A stretch of 64,000 bases of DNA from a bacterium (lineage in GTDB: Bacteria > UBP15 > UBA6099). Where the stretch lies: contig JAKQPS010000051.1 of NCBI GenBank assembly GCA_029564595.1, positions 47,895-111,894 of the forward strand. Reading direction: 5' to 3'. Made by a program: the position numbers and the translations under genes. Each line of letters begins with the position of its first letter. The first letter of the stretch is position 1. This document shows, one piece after another, positions 34,718 through 44,003 of the stretch. Below the pieces are notes generated by a model, which did no database searches, was not told where the DNA came from, and saw nothing but the letters and a program-made list of their open reading frames with translations.

Positions 34718-36481
34718 ATGGGCCGGTCCCCTATAACACAGACCAACAGAAAAAGAATACACAACGTCCTTATCATGCTCGTCGTGGCCCATTTTTTCAT
34801 GGTCGCGAGGGCGATTTATGTCGAGTTGTGGCATGGCGACGACCTGCGCGAACGCAGGCTTGTGCAGTCGAAGCGGATAGTTCCTCTGCACGCGCGGCGA
34901 GGCATGATTCTGGATAACGAAGGCAACAAGCTTGCTGTTGACGTGCCGTACATGTCCATCTACGCGCACCCTTCGGAAATAACAAATCACGACGAATACG
35001 TGGAAAAACTCAGCGGCCCTCTCGGAATGAGCGGCGACGATGTCAGAAATCTGATATCGGATCCGGAGAAGAACAGTGTTTGGCTGGTCAGACACGTGTC
35101 GGAGAAAACGGCTGACGCGGTGAAAGAGCTGAACCTGAGAGGGATAGGTTTTTCTAGGGATTCCAAGAGGTATTATCCGCACGCTCAGACGGCGATGCCG
35201 GTGGTCGGGCTTCTGGGCGAGAGCGACGGGCTGACAGGCGTAGAGTTCATATTCAACAAGCAGTTGAAAGGCGAGAACGGCTATGTGGTTCTTGAGAGGG
35301 GACTCGGCGGCATCAATGTGCCGGATTCCACGCGCGAACTAAAACCGGCGAAGAACGGCGAGGACGTGCACCTGACGATCAATCTTGCCGTCCAGCACTT
35401 TGTGTACGACGCGCTCGAGCAGGCTGTGAACAAGTTCGGAGCTAAAGCCGGAAGCGCGATCGCGATTCAGCCGAAGACGGGGCGCATCCTCGGAATGGCG
35501 TCTTACCCGGTGTGCGATCCGAACGATTTTAAAAAATGCCCGCAAGAGACGTACAGGAACCGAAGCATAGGGGTTATTTACGAAATAGGAAGCTGCATGA
35601 AGCCGATTGTGGTTGCGGCGGCGATAGATAAAGGGATTGTGGACCCGTACGCCAAGAAGATTCTCTGCGAGGACGGCATGAGGGTGGGAGGGTATAACAT
35701 CCGCGAGGCGCACGGGGTTGGACTGCCCGCGTATTTAAGCCCGTACGACATCGTGATTCATTCGTACAATTCCGGCACGGCGAGAATCGGTCTGATGATG
35801 GGCAAGGAAATGCAAAGAGAAACTTTTCTGAGATTCCATTTCGGCAAGGCTTTCAGAGGGCTGGGGCTGAACAATCAGCAGAACGGGCTTTTGGCGCCGA
35901 TGGCAGAGGTGAGAGACTCGACCATCGCGACGAACTCGTTCGGGCACGGTATAGGAGTGACGCAGTTGCAGATGGCGGTTGCGATGGGCGCGTTGTGCAA
36001 CGGCGGAATGCTGATGAACCCGACGGTTATCGAGAAAGTGGTGGACTCGGAAGGCAATGTGGTCAGCTCTTTCGAGCCGAAGCCGATACGTCGCGTGATA
36101 AAGGAAGACACGGCGAAGTTGATGAGGACGATGCTTGTGGGGGCGGTGGAAGAGGGGACGGGAAAGGCGGCGAGGATTCCGGGATACGCTGTGGGCGGGA
36201 AGACCGGGACGGCTATCATGCCGAGGACGGACGGAAGAGGATACACGCGAGACGTCGTGTCGTCATTCGTCGGGTTCGCGCCAGCGGAGAATCCAGAAAT
36301 TCTTGTTATGGTGACGATAGAGCGACCGCAGAGGGGGCTGGGATACTACGGCAGTCAAGTCGCGGCTCCGGCGGCGGGCGAGATAATGAAAAAGGCGCTG
36401 TGGCGGATGAATGTTCCGCCTGCGGACATCGAGGGCGGAATGTACGGTTTTCAGCCGGATACGGAGATACCGAATGATTGA
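34718..36481 (+). CDS. ftsI: penicillin-binding protein, septal transpeptidase FtsI/PBP3
   Basis: A 587-residue class B penicillin-binding protein that cross-links septal peptidoglycan. A membrane anchor lies at about 15-35. The pedestal domain starts with RGMILDNEGNKLAVD. Catalytic motifs are S292-C-M-K295 (YEIGSCMKP), S349-Y-N351 (HSYNSG) and K495-T-G-T (GGKTGT). The third residue block YEIGS replaces the usual YEPGS. It overlaps murE by 8 bp. Its partner is FtsW, encoded downstream. PASTA repeats as in Gram-positive SpoVD are absent. Confidence 0.94.
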   Translation: MGRSPITQTNRKRIHNVLIMLVVAHFFMVARAIYVELWHGDDLRERRLVQSKRIVPLHARRGMILDNEGNKLAVDVPYMSIYAHPSEITNHDEYVEKLSGPLGMSGDDVRNLISDPEKNSVWLVRHVSEKTADAVKELNLRGIGFSRDSKRYYPHAQTAMPVVGLLGESDGLTGVEFIFNKQLKGENGYVVLERGLGGINVPDSTRELKPAKNGEDVHLTINLAVQHFVYDALEQAVNKFGAKAGSAIAIQPKTGRILGMASYPVCDPNDFKKCPQETYRNRSIGVIYEIGSCMKPIVVAAAIDKGIVDPYAKKILCEDGMRVGGYNIREAHGVGLPAYLSPYDIVIHSYNSGTARIGLMMGKEMQRETFLRFHFGKAFRGLGLNNQQNGLLAPMAEVRDSTIATNSFGHGIGVTQLQMAVAMGALCNGGMLMNPTVIEKVVDSEGNVVSSFEPKPIRRVIKEDTAKLMRTMLVGAVEEGTGKAARIPGYAVGGKTGTAIMPRTDGRGYTRDVVSSFVGFAPAENPEILVMVTIERPQRGLGYYGSQVAAPAAGEIMKKALWRMNVPPADIEGGMYGFQPDTEIPND

Positions 36482-38006
36482 AAAAAAATTATCAAGTCTT
36501 TTGACGGGAGTGGAGCATCAGATTGCGGGAGGCTCCCCGGACGCGATTGTGACGTCCGCCGCGTATGATTCGAGAGAGTGTTCTCCGGGATGCGTTTTCT
36601 TCTGCGTGCCGGGATACAGCGTGGACGGGCACGATTTTGCGCCTGAGGCGATATCGCGAGGGGCCGCCGCGCTGGTGGTCGAGCGGGACGTGCCGGCTCC
36701 GCCGGACGTGGCGGTGATAAAGACTCCGGACGCAAGGCTGGCGATGGCGCTGATTTCCGCCGCGTTTTACGGTTTGCCGTCTAGCAAAATCAAACTCGCC
36801 GGGGTGACCGGTACGAACGGCAAAACGAGCGTGGCGTATCTGATAGACGCGCTTCACCGGCAGGCGGGAATCGCCGGCGGGCTTATCGGCACGGTGGAGA
36901 ACAGGGTGGCCGACGTTTCTCTGAAAGTGAAGCGGACCACTCCCGAATCCATGGACCTTCAGGCGTTGCTGGCCATGATGGCTGACAAGGGAGTCGAGCG
37001 GGCGGTGATGGAGGTTTCGTCTCACGCCCTGAAACTGTCGCGGGTCGCGGGTTGCGAGTTCAGTTCGGCGATATTTACCAACCTCACGAGAGACCACCTC
37101 GATTTTCACAAGGACGAAGAGGACTACTTCGAGGCTAAAAGGCTGCTGTTCTCCGAGCATCTGGCGGAGGGCGGGCCTGCTTTGCTTAACAGCGACGATC
37201 CGATGTCGGCGCGCATCGCAAAAACGCCGGGGCTGAGAGTGGTCAGATACGCGGTTGACGATCCCGAAGCCGAGGTGCGGGCGACGGGCGCAAAGCACGC
37301 TCAAGACGGAATAAGCTACCGAATAGAGTCGCCTTTTGCCGCAACGTTCGAAGTGAGAACGAAGCTGATGGGCGGGTTCAACGCGTACAACACGCTGGCG
37401 ATGGCGGCGTATGGACTGACGGCCGGATTTTCCCCGGAGGACATACAGGCGGCGCTGGAGAGTTTCAAAGGCGTGCCGGGCAGGTTCGAGAGGGTAGACG
37501 CCGGCGGGCCGGTGGGCGTGTACGTGGACTACGCGCATACCCCACACGGTCTGGAAAACATATTGAAATCCGCGCGCGAGATATGCAAGGGCAGGCTGAT
37601 AGCGGTGTTCGGATGCGGCGGAGACAGGGACAAGACGAAGCGGGCTTTGATGGGCGGGATTGCGGCTGAGTTGGCGGATGTGGTTTGGGTGACGAACGAC
37701 AACCCCCGCACGGAGGAGCCGCACAGGATAATTGACCAGATAACGCTAGGGATTGAGCAAGCGTTGATAAAACTGGACCGCTCAAGGCAGTTCAGGTATC
37801 ACGTCGAGCAGGACAGGTTCGCCGCCATTAAGAGGGCGATTGCCTGCGCCGCGCCGGGAGATGTCGTGGTTATCGCTGGAAAGGGACATGAAACGGAGCA
37901 GATATATAAAGACAGAGTGATTCATTTCGACGACAGGGAAGTGGCGGGAAATATTTTGAGGGAGATGGCCGGCAGTGGAGTCGACGCCGATTGCGAAGCT
38001 GATTGA
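36474..38006 (+). CDS. murE: UDP-MurNAc-tripeptide ligase MurE
   Basis: A 510-residue Mur ligase that adds the third amino acid to UDP-MurNAc-L-Ala-D-Glu. The ATP loop is GTNGKTS (113-119). TTPESMDLQALL and EVSSHALKLSRV bind substrate and metal. The selectivity motif is DNPRTEEP: an arginine in DNPR is characteristic of meso-diaminopimelate-adding enzymes, whereas lysine-type enzymes lack it. The start at 36474 overlaps the end of ftsI and is preceded by GGAGATACCGA. This predicts A1-gamma type peptidoglycan, consistent with dapA in the window. Confidence 0.95.
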   Translation: MIEKKLSSLLTGVEHQIAGGSPDAIVTSAAYDSRECSPGCVFFCVPGYSVDGHDFAPEAISRGAAALVVERDVPAPPDVAVIKTPDARLAMALISAAFYGLPSSKIKLAGVTGTNGKTSVAYLIDALHRQAGIAGGLIGTVENRVADVSLKVKRTTPESMDLQALLAMMADKGVERAVMEVSSHALKLSRVAGCEFSSAIFTNLTRDHLDFHKDEEDYFEAKRLLFSEHLAEGGPALLNSDDPMSARIAKTPGLRVVRYAVDDPEAEVRATGAKHAQDGISYRIESPFAATFEVRTKLMGGFNAYNTLAMAAYGLTAGFSPEDIQAALESFKGVPGRFERVDAGGPVGVYVDYAHTPHGLENILKSAREICKGRLIAVFGCGGDRDKTKRALMGGIAAELADVVWVTNDNPRTEEPHRIIDQITLGIEQALIKLDRSRQFRYHVEQDRFAAIKRAIACAAPGDVVVIAGKGHETEQIYKDRVIHFDDREVAGNILREMAGSGVDADCEAD

Positions 38007-39357
38007 ATGGAGCGGCGGGCGGCTCGAGCGCGGAAGCGCGTCGGGGATCGCCGTTGCGGTTGAGACGGACAGCAGGCGCGATTGCGCAGGGGCTGTGTTC
38101 GTTCCGCTGGTCGGGGAGAAGTTCGACGGCCACGAGTTCATCGCCTCGGCGGCGGCGAGAGGCGCGGCGGGATGCCTGACGTCAAAAGAGATTCCCGGCG
38201 GGCTTCCTGAAAGCTTCGCGGTGATAAGAGTCGCTGACACGCTGAAAGCGTATCAGGCGATGGCGAGGGGATATAGAAGGGCTCTGCCCGCGAAGGTGGC
38301 GGCGATAACGGGAAGCTGCGGCAAGACGACGACGAAGAACATGCTGGCTAACGCGTTAAGCCGGAAAAAGATTACGAAGACGGAAAAGAACGAAAACAAT
38401 GAGGTGGGAGTTCCGCTGACTTTGTTGAGGATGGACTCGACGACGGAAATAGTTGTGCTCGAATTCGGAATGAGGGGCAGAGGGCAGATAGCCGAACTGG
38501 CTGAAATCGCGGAACCGGAGCTTGGATTGATAACAAATATTGAAGCGTCTCACATCGGAATCCTCGGATCTATGGAGGCTATATGCGACGCGAAGGGGGA
38601 GCTTCTTGAGAGGCTTCCCGCGCGCGGGACGGCCGTGTTGAACGCGGACAGCGAGTGGTTCGACAGGCTCGCAAAGAAGACGTCGGCGCGGATAGTTTCT
38701 TTCGGAATGGAAAAGGGCGACTACAGGGCGGCGGGCGCGAAGATGAGGCTGGACGGAGCGAGTTACACTTTGGAAACGCCGTTCGGCAGAATGGAAATCG
38801 AATCTTTGCTGACAGGCCGGGGGGCGATAATCAACGCGGCTGCGGTGGCGGCGGCGGCGATGGAGCTTGGTGAGCCGCTTGACGCGGTCGCGGAAGGTCT
38901 GTCGATGGACATCGGAGAGGCTGGACGCATGAGGCGGGTCGGAACGGCGGACGGCAAGTTGCTTATTGACGATACTTATAACTCCTCGCCGGCGTCGCTG
39001 GCTATGACACTGGAGCTTTTGGGGACGGTGGAGTGGAGCGGGCGCAGGGTGGCCGCGCTTGGAGACATGAAAGAACTGGGAGCTTTCAGCCGCGACGAAC
39101 ATTTCAGAATAGGAAGGGATTTCGCGGCTAAGAGCGCCGACGCTCTCGTGACGGTCGGCTCCGAGGCCAAAGCCATAGCGGAAGGGGCGTTGTCCGCCGG
39201 GATGCGAGAGGACGGCGTCGCGGCGTTTGAGACGTTCGAAGAGTTTGCGGAATCCGGGGCCGGACTGTTCGGGCCGGGGGACCTCGTTCTTGTGAAAGGT
39301 TCGCGCGCGATGGGAATGGAGCGGGTCGTGAAATTTATCGAGGAGGCGTCAAAATGA
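37975..39357 (+). CDS. murF: UDP-MurNAc-tripeptide--D-Ala-D-Ala ligase MurF
   Basis: A 460-residue Mur ligase that completes the pentapeptide. The ATP loop is ITGSCGKTTTKNML, with Cys where Asn or Ser is usual. The neighbouring block EKNENNEVGVPLTLL and DDTYNSSPASLAMTLE are standard MurF signatures. The start is a GTG 32 bp inside murE, with GGGAG about 10 bp upstream; this long overlap implies coupled translation. The stop overlaps the mraY start as ATGA. Confidence 0.95.
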   Translation: MESTPIAKLIEWSGGRLERGSASGIAVAVETDSRRDCAGAVFVPLVGEKFDGHEFIASAAARGAAGCLTSKEIPGGLPESFAVIRVADTLKAYQAMARGYRRALPAKVAAITGSCGKTTTKNMLANALSRKKITKTEKNENNEVGVPLTLLRMDSTTEIVVLEFGMRGRGQIAELAEIAEPELGLITNIEASHIGILGSMEAICDAKGELLERLPARGTAVLNADSEWFDRLAKKTSARIVSFGMEKGDYRAAGAKMRLDGASYTLETPFGRMEIESLLTGRGAIINAAAVAAAAMELGEPLDAVAEGLSMDIGEAGRMRRVGTADGKLLIDDTYNSSPASLAMTLELLGTVEWSGRRVAALGDMKELGAFSRDEHFRIGRDFAAKSADALVTVGSEAKAIAEGALSAGMREDGVAAFETFEEFAESGAGLFGPGDLVLVKGSRAMGMERVVKFIEEASK

Positions 39358-40328
39358 GTCTTCTGGCGTCCGCCGGTCTGGGATTCGCGCTGTGCTTGGG
39401 GTTTACGCGGCTTTGGATGGTCGTGCTCGCCAAGTGGAAGATGCGGCAGGTGATAAGGACCGACGGGCCTGAGTCGCACCTGAAGAAGAGCGGGACGCTG
39501 ACGATGGGCGGCGTGGCGATGTTCGCGGCGTGGTCGGTAGCGACGGCTGTCGCGTCGAACGCGGCAGACGTAAAAATCCGGGCGTTGTTCATAATAGCGG
39601 CGACGAGTTTTGCCATAGGGTTCATAGATGATTTTGCGAAATTCAGAGGAAAGAAAACTGAAGGTCTCAAGGCTCGATACAAAATACTTATTGAAATAGC
39701 GATGGGAGCGTTTCTGGGAGCGTTTGTTATCTGGCACGCGGATGTTTGTTGGGGGCCGGGAGCGACGATTGCCACAACAATCTGGACTCCGAAATGGTTC
39801 GGAGAATTGAACGCGGGCGTTCTGTTTATTCCGTTCGTCATAGTCGTTTACATCGGCACGATAAACGCCGTGAATTTGAACGACGGTCTGGACGGTCTGA
39901 TGTCGGGCTGCGTCGCCGTCGTGCTGGCCGCGCTGGGGTTTTTCATAAGCAAATACGGGGACAGGACTCTGCTTCCTCCGATAGCGGCTCTTATCGGAGT
40001 TCTGGCGGGTTTTTTATGGTTCAATACGCATCCGGCAAAGATTTTCGCGGGCGACACCGGCTCATTGTTTCTGGGCGGAGCGGTGGCGGCGGTGGCTGTT
40101 ATGGCGAGGCTGGAGTTGTTCCTTGTCGTTGCGGGGGCGGTCCTCGTGCTGGAGGCGCTTTCGGTGATTCTTCAGGTCGGGACGTTCAGGCTGACGGGCA
40201 AGAGACTGCTGCCGATGGCGCCCCTGCATCATTCTTTTGAAAAAATCGGATGGAGCGAACCGCAGATTGTAGTGAGGTTCTGGATAGTGTCATGCGCGTT
40301 CGCGGCGGTAGCGATATGGATGTTCTAG
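39354..40328 (+). CDS. mraY: phospho-MurNAc-pentapeptide transferase MraY
   Basis: A 324-residue polytopic enzyme that makes lipid I on undecaprenyl phosphate. The substrate motifs TMGGVAMF, NLNDGLDGLMSG (catalytic Asp pair region), NTHPAKIFAGDTGSLFLGG and PLHHSFEKIGWSE are intact. The N-terminus is short and begins directly with a membrane span. It overlaps murD by 13 bp. Confidence 0.96.
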   Translation: MSLLASAGLGFALCLGFTRLWMVVLAKWKMRQVIRTDGPESHLKKSGTLTMGGVAMFAAWSVATAVASNAADVKIRALFIIAATSFAIGFIDDFAKFRGKKTEGLKARYKILIEIAMGAFLGAFVIWHADVCWGPGATIATTIWTPKWFGELNAGVLFIPFVIVVYIGTINAVNLNDGLDGLMSGCVAVVLAALGFFISKYGDRTLLPPIAALIGVLAGFLWFNTHPAKIFAGDTGSLFLGGAVAAVAVMARLELFLVVAGAVLVLEALSVILQVGTFRLTGKRLLPMAPLHHSFEKIGWSEPQIVVRFWIVSCAFAAVAIWMF

Positions 40329-41722
40329 GAGTCAAAGCCTTGAAGGGTCTGCGCAAGGGGAAAGACGCGGCGCGGGGCGCTCGCGTTATGGTCGTCGGAA
40401 CGGGAGTGACCGGTCTTGCGTGCGCGCGGGCTTTGCCTAAGTTCGGGGCGGAGACGATAGTGACCGATCTTAAAGGCGGGCAGTCTCCCGCCGACAGGGA
40501 GACCATTGCAAGAATTGAGGAGGCGGGGGCGAAGTATCTTCCGCTTTCCGAGGCCGAAGGGGTAGCCGCGGACGCGTTGGTTCTGAGTCCGGGCATTCCT
40601 ACAGACGACGAAAGATTGATTGAGCTTAAAACGAGGGCAGGGGCATGGATGTCGGAGATCGAGTTGGCTTACATGCTCTGCGAGGGAAGAATTCTGGCTG
40701 TGACGGGAACGAATGGAAAAACCACGACGGCGACGCTGGCAGGCCGGATACTGTCGGACTGTTTCGATGACACGAGGGTGGCCGGGAACATCGGCGACGC
40801 GTTCATCGAGGCGGCGGAGGGAAGCGGGCCGGGGACGGTTTTCATTATCGAGGTCAGTTCCTACCAGTTAGAGGGTTGTTTCAGTTTCAGGCCGGATGTC
40901 GCGATAGAGCTGAATGTTCAGCCGGATCATCTTAAGAGGCACGGGACGATGTCGGCGTACGCGGCGGTCAAAGCGAGACTGCTGACGCGAATGACGGAGA
41001 GCGGGACGGCTGTTCTGAACGCGGACGACATGCTGGTGGCGGCGATGGCGAAGGGAACGCGTGCCGGGATATTGAACTACAGCGTCGAGAGGGAGCTTGA
41101 GCGTGGGGCGTTTTTGAGAAGCGGGCGGATGGTTCTGCGGATGGGCGGCGAGGAAGAAATTATCGGCGACGCAGGCGAAATGAAAATCAGGGGGCCGCAC
41201 AACGAGGGGAACGCTATTGCGGCTGCCGTGGCGGCGCGGGCGATGGGCGCTCCGGCGGAAAATATACGAAAAGCCCTCAAGGATTTCGAAGGGCTGAAGC
41301 ATAGGATTGAAACAGTGGGATTCGCGCGCGGAGTGGAGTGCGTAAACGACAGCAAGGCGACGAATCCTGACTCTACACGGGCGGCTTTGAAGATGTTCGC
41401 GGGCCGAGCGGTCACATTGATTATGTGCGGAGACGACAAGGGATTCGACTATGGCGGCCTGTACGCGGACATCGAGGCGGCGGGCGCGAAGGTGATAGTG
41501 ATAGGAGCCGGGCTAGCGCGGGTGGCAGACGAGCTTGAAGCTCGCGGCGCCACGGATGTGGCGCGGGCGGCGGATATGGCTTCGGCGGCGAGGATCGGGC
41601 TTGAGATGACGCCGGAGGGCGGCGCGCTCCTGCTGTCTCCGGGGTCTTCGTCTTTCGACATGTACAAAAACTACGAGGAGCGGGGAGAAGATTTCAGGAA
41701 TGAGATCAGACTTGCGGAATGA
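40316..41722 (+). CDS. murD: UDP-MurNAc-L-alanine--D-glutamate ligase MurD
   Basis: A 468-residue Mur ligase. An N-terminal Rossmann block (VMVVGTGVTGLACARAL) is followed by AVTGTNGKTTTATL (ATP loop), VAGNIGDAFIE and EVSSYQLEGCFSF. DSKATNPDSTRAAL and LIMCGDDKGFDYG mark the C-terminal domain. The ATG at 40316 lies inside the mraY end; an open frame further upstream is not supported. The stop overlaps ftsW by 23 bp. Confidence 0.95.
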   Translation: MDVLGVKALKGLRKGKDAARGARVMVVGTGVTGLACARALPKFGAETIVTDLKGGQSPADRETIARIEEAGAKYLPLSEAEGVAADALVLSPGIPTDDERLIELKTRAGAWMSEIELAYMLCEGRILAVTGTNGKTTTATLAGRILSDCFDDTRVAGNIGDAFIEAAEGSGPGTVFIIEVSSYQLEGCFSFRPDVAIELNVQPDHLKRHGTMSAYAAVKARLLTRMTESGTAVLNADDMLVAAMAKGTRAGILNYSVERELERGAFLRSGRMVLRMGGEEEIIGDAGEMKIRGPHNEGNAIAAAVAARAMGAPAENIRKALKDFEGLKHRIETVGFARGVECVNDSKATNPDSTRAALKMFAGRAVTLIMCGDDKGFDYGGLYADIEAAGAKVIVIGAGLARVADELEARGATDVARAADMASAARIGLEMTPEGGALLLSPGSSSFDMYKNYEERGEDFRNEIRLAE

Positions 41723-42968
41723 CAACAAGCGAAGGGTTCCGCCGCCGGTGACGCAGGTCGCCGCCGACACTGGCAACCTGAGCAGGTCGCCTGATTTTCC
41801 GATTCTCGTGATAAGCGTGCTTCTCACCTGTTTCGGGATAGTGATGGTCACGGCTGCGTCTGGGCTTTTCACTCTGGGCAAACAGGGCGCTGGCATGAGC
41901 TATCTGAGCAGGGAACTTTACGGCGTCGTCGTCGCGTGGGGCGCGATGATATTCACCGCCTGCATAGACTACCGCGCCTATAAAAAACTTGCCATCCCGA
42001 TAGCCGGGGCGGCGGTTTTCGCCCTCCTTCTCGTTATGATTCCCGGCTTGGGCGCGGAGATTAACGGAGCGCGCAGATGGATTAAACTAGGCGGGTTCAT
42101 GTTTCAGGCCGGAGAGCTTGCGAAGATAGCGGTGATAATAATCGTCGCCGTGATTCTGTCCGAGATGAACGACAAGATAGGGGATATTAGGACGTTGGGA
42201 ATGGTGTACGCGGTTGTGGGCGGAGCGGCGGTTCTGCTGATGTTGCAGCCGGATTTCGGAATGACAATCCTGATAGCGGTAGTAGTGACGGCGATGCTGT
42301 TCATTGCGGGCGCGAAGCCGCTCCATCTCGGCGGGGTTGGAATTTTGGGAGTCGCTTTCTGTGTTTTCTTCATCTTCACTGAGGAATACCGCAGACAGCG
42401 CATATTGGGTTTTTTAAATCCTTATGAAAACGCGAGCGATTCGGGATATCAGGTTTTGCAGTCTCTGATAGCGGTAGCGAGCGGCGGCTTTTTCGGGCGC
42501 GGTCTAGGGGAGAGCAGGCAAGTGTCTTTCCTGCCGCAGTTCAACACGGACTTTATCATCAGCATAACGATAGAACAACTCGGGATAGTGACTTTGTTCA
42601 TTGTAGTGTGCCTGTTCGCGGCTTTCACGTACAGGGGATTTAAGATCGCGTCGAGATGCGTGGATCCCTTGGCGTCTTATCTGGCTTTCGGGATAGTGTT
42701 TATGATATCGATTCAGGCTCTTATGAATATCGCCGTCGCGCTGGGATGCATGCCCGTGACCGGGCTGACTCTGCCGTTCATCAGCTACGGAGGAAGCTCG
42801 TTGATGATGCTGTGCGCGTCGGTGGGGATACTATTGAATATATCGATGCATTCGATGGCGACGACCGGGAGGCGAAATGAAAAGGTTTGTGGAAGCGGTT
42901 GGGGGGACCGGAGGCCACCTGTACGTGGCGGTAGCCCTAGCGCTTCATTACCGCCGAACCGAACCTGA
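41700..42968 (+). CDS. ftsW: SEDS glycosyltransferase FtsW
   Basis: A 422-residue SEDS protein with about 10 membrane spans that polymerises septal glycan from lipid II in complex with FtsI. Signature blocks: GLGAEINGARRWIKLG, LLQPDFG-like MLQPDFGMTIL, PYENASDSGYQVLQS, FLPQFNTDFIISITIEQLG and GLTLPFISYGGSS. After the last span the frame runs into a basic Gly/Pro/Arg-rich tail of about 30 residues that lies entirely over the murG start, so the two genes overlap by 92 bp. The tail is probably not conserved. Confidence 0.94.
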   Translation: MRSDLRNDNKRRVPPPVTQVAADTGNLSRSPDFPILVISVLLTCFGIVMVTAASGLFTLGKQGAGMSYLSRELYGVVVAWGAMIFTACIDYRAYKKLAIPIAGAAVFALLLVMIPGLGAEINGARRWIKLGGFMFQAGELAKIAVIIIVAVILSEMNDKIGDIRTLGMVYAVVGGAAVLLMLQPDFGMTILIAVVVTAMLFIAGAKPLHLGGVGILGVAFCVFFIFTEEYRRQRILGFLNPYENASDSGYQVLQSLIAVASGGFFGRGLGESRQVSFLPQFNTDFIISITIEQLGIVTLFIVVCLFAAFTYRGFKIASRCVDPLASYLAFGIVFMISIQALMNIAVALGCMPVTGLTLPFISYGGSSLMMLCASVGILLNISMHSMATTGRRNEKVCGSGWGDRRPPVRGGSPSASLPPNRT

Positions 42969-43989
42969 TGTCGAAGTGACGATATCGGGAAGGGGCGGCG
43001 GAGGAGAAGAGAAGGCTGTCGCGGCCAACGGGCTGCGTTTCGCGTCCGTGCGGACGGTGAAGCTGCCGCAGAAAAAGATTTCTCTGGAAACCGCGCTGTT
43101 TCCGGCGAGGCTGTTGGCGGCTGTGGCGGACGGGTGGAGGCTTCTCGGCGAACTGAAACCGTCTGTCGTGGCTGGGTTCGGAGGGTTCGGCTCGTTCCCG
43201 GTTGTGACGGCGGCCCGGTTAAGAGGCATTCCAGTTTATCTGCACGAACAGAACGCGCTCATGGGGCTGGTGAACAAGGTGGCGGCGAGGTTCTCGGAAA
43301 AGGTGTTTGTCAGCTACGAGGAGACGGAAGGCTGCCCTAGAGCGGACATGCTGTTCGTGGGGAATCCGAGCAGGTTCGAGGGAGTCGAAAAAACAGGGAA
43401 GTCGGCGGCGCGCGCCGCTCTCGGTCTGGACCCGGAGAAATGGACGCTGTTTTCATTCGGCGGCAGCCAAGGCGCAAGATCAATAAATAAAGCGATGCGG
43501 GAGTGGATCAGAATAAACAGGGACAAGAGAGACATGCAGGCGATACATCTGGCCGGGCGCGGGAATTTCGAAGAGACGCGCCGCGAGTTTGCGGAGGCGC
43601 TCGGAGAAGGGGCCGCGCTCCGGGTCGAGGCGCGCGACTATCTCGAAGAAATGAATCTGGCGTACGAGGCGGCTGACCTGACGATTTGCCGGGCCGGGGC
43701 GACCAGCATCGCGGAACTGACTTCGCTCGGCGTTCCGGCTCTGCTCGTGCCTTATCCGTTCGCCACCGGCAATCATCAGGAGAAGAACGCGCGGCGCGCG
43801 GCGGAAGCCGGAGCGGCTTTGATGGCTCTGGACTCCGAGCTTGACGGCAACTTGCTCCACACTATCGTCGAAGGATTGAAAAGCGACCCCGGCAAGCTTG
43901 AAGAAATGTCGCGCAAGTCGCGCGCGATGTACAAAGAAGGCGCCGCCGCCAAGATGGCAGAGCATATTTCAGCTCGCTTGAAGGCGTGA
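42877..43989 (+). CDS. murG: UDP-GlcNAc:lipid I N-acetylglucosaminyltransferase MurG
   Basis: A 370-residue GT28 enzyme that converts lipid I to lipid II. The start is close to the first glycine loop (GGTGGHLY at 9-16), so the ATG at 42877 fits the family start. VVAGFGGFGSFPVVTAA, PVYLHEQNALMGLVNK, SFGGSQGARSINKAM, ICRAGATSIAELTSLGVPALLVPYP and GNHQEKNA follow. In the usual order murC or murB comes next; here the next gene is ftsQ, 14 bp downstream. Confidence 0.95.
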   Translation: MKRFVEAVGGTGGHLYVAVALALHYRRTEPDVEVTISGRGGGGEEKAVAANGLRFASVRTVKLPQKKISLETALFPARLLAAVADGWRLLGELKPSVVAGFGGFGSFPVVTAARLRGIPVYLHEQNALMGLVNKVAARFSEKVFVSYEETEGCPRADMLFVGNPSRFEGVEKTGKSAARAALGLDPEKWTLFSFGGSQGARSINKAMREWIRINRDKRDMQAIHLAGRGNFEETRREFAEALGEGAALRVEARDYLEEMNLAYEAADLTICRAGATSIAELTSLGVPALLVPYPFATGNHQEKNARRAAEAGAALMALDSELDGNLLHTIVEGLKSDPGKLEEMSRKSRAMYKEGAAAKMAEHISARLKA

Positions 43990-44003
43990 AGGAGGAGATC
44001 GAA

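Noticed and set aside
36492-37724. Long open frame opposite murE
   Set aside because: Antisense shadow of a clear Mur ligase gene, with Arg/His-rich product and no recognisable motif.
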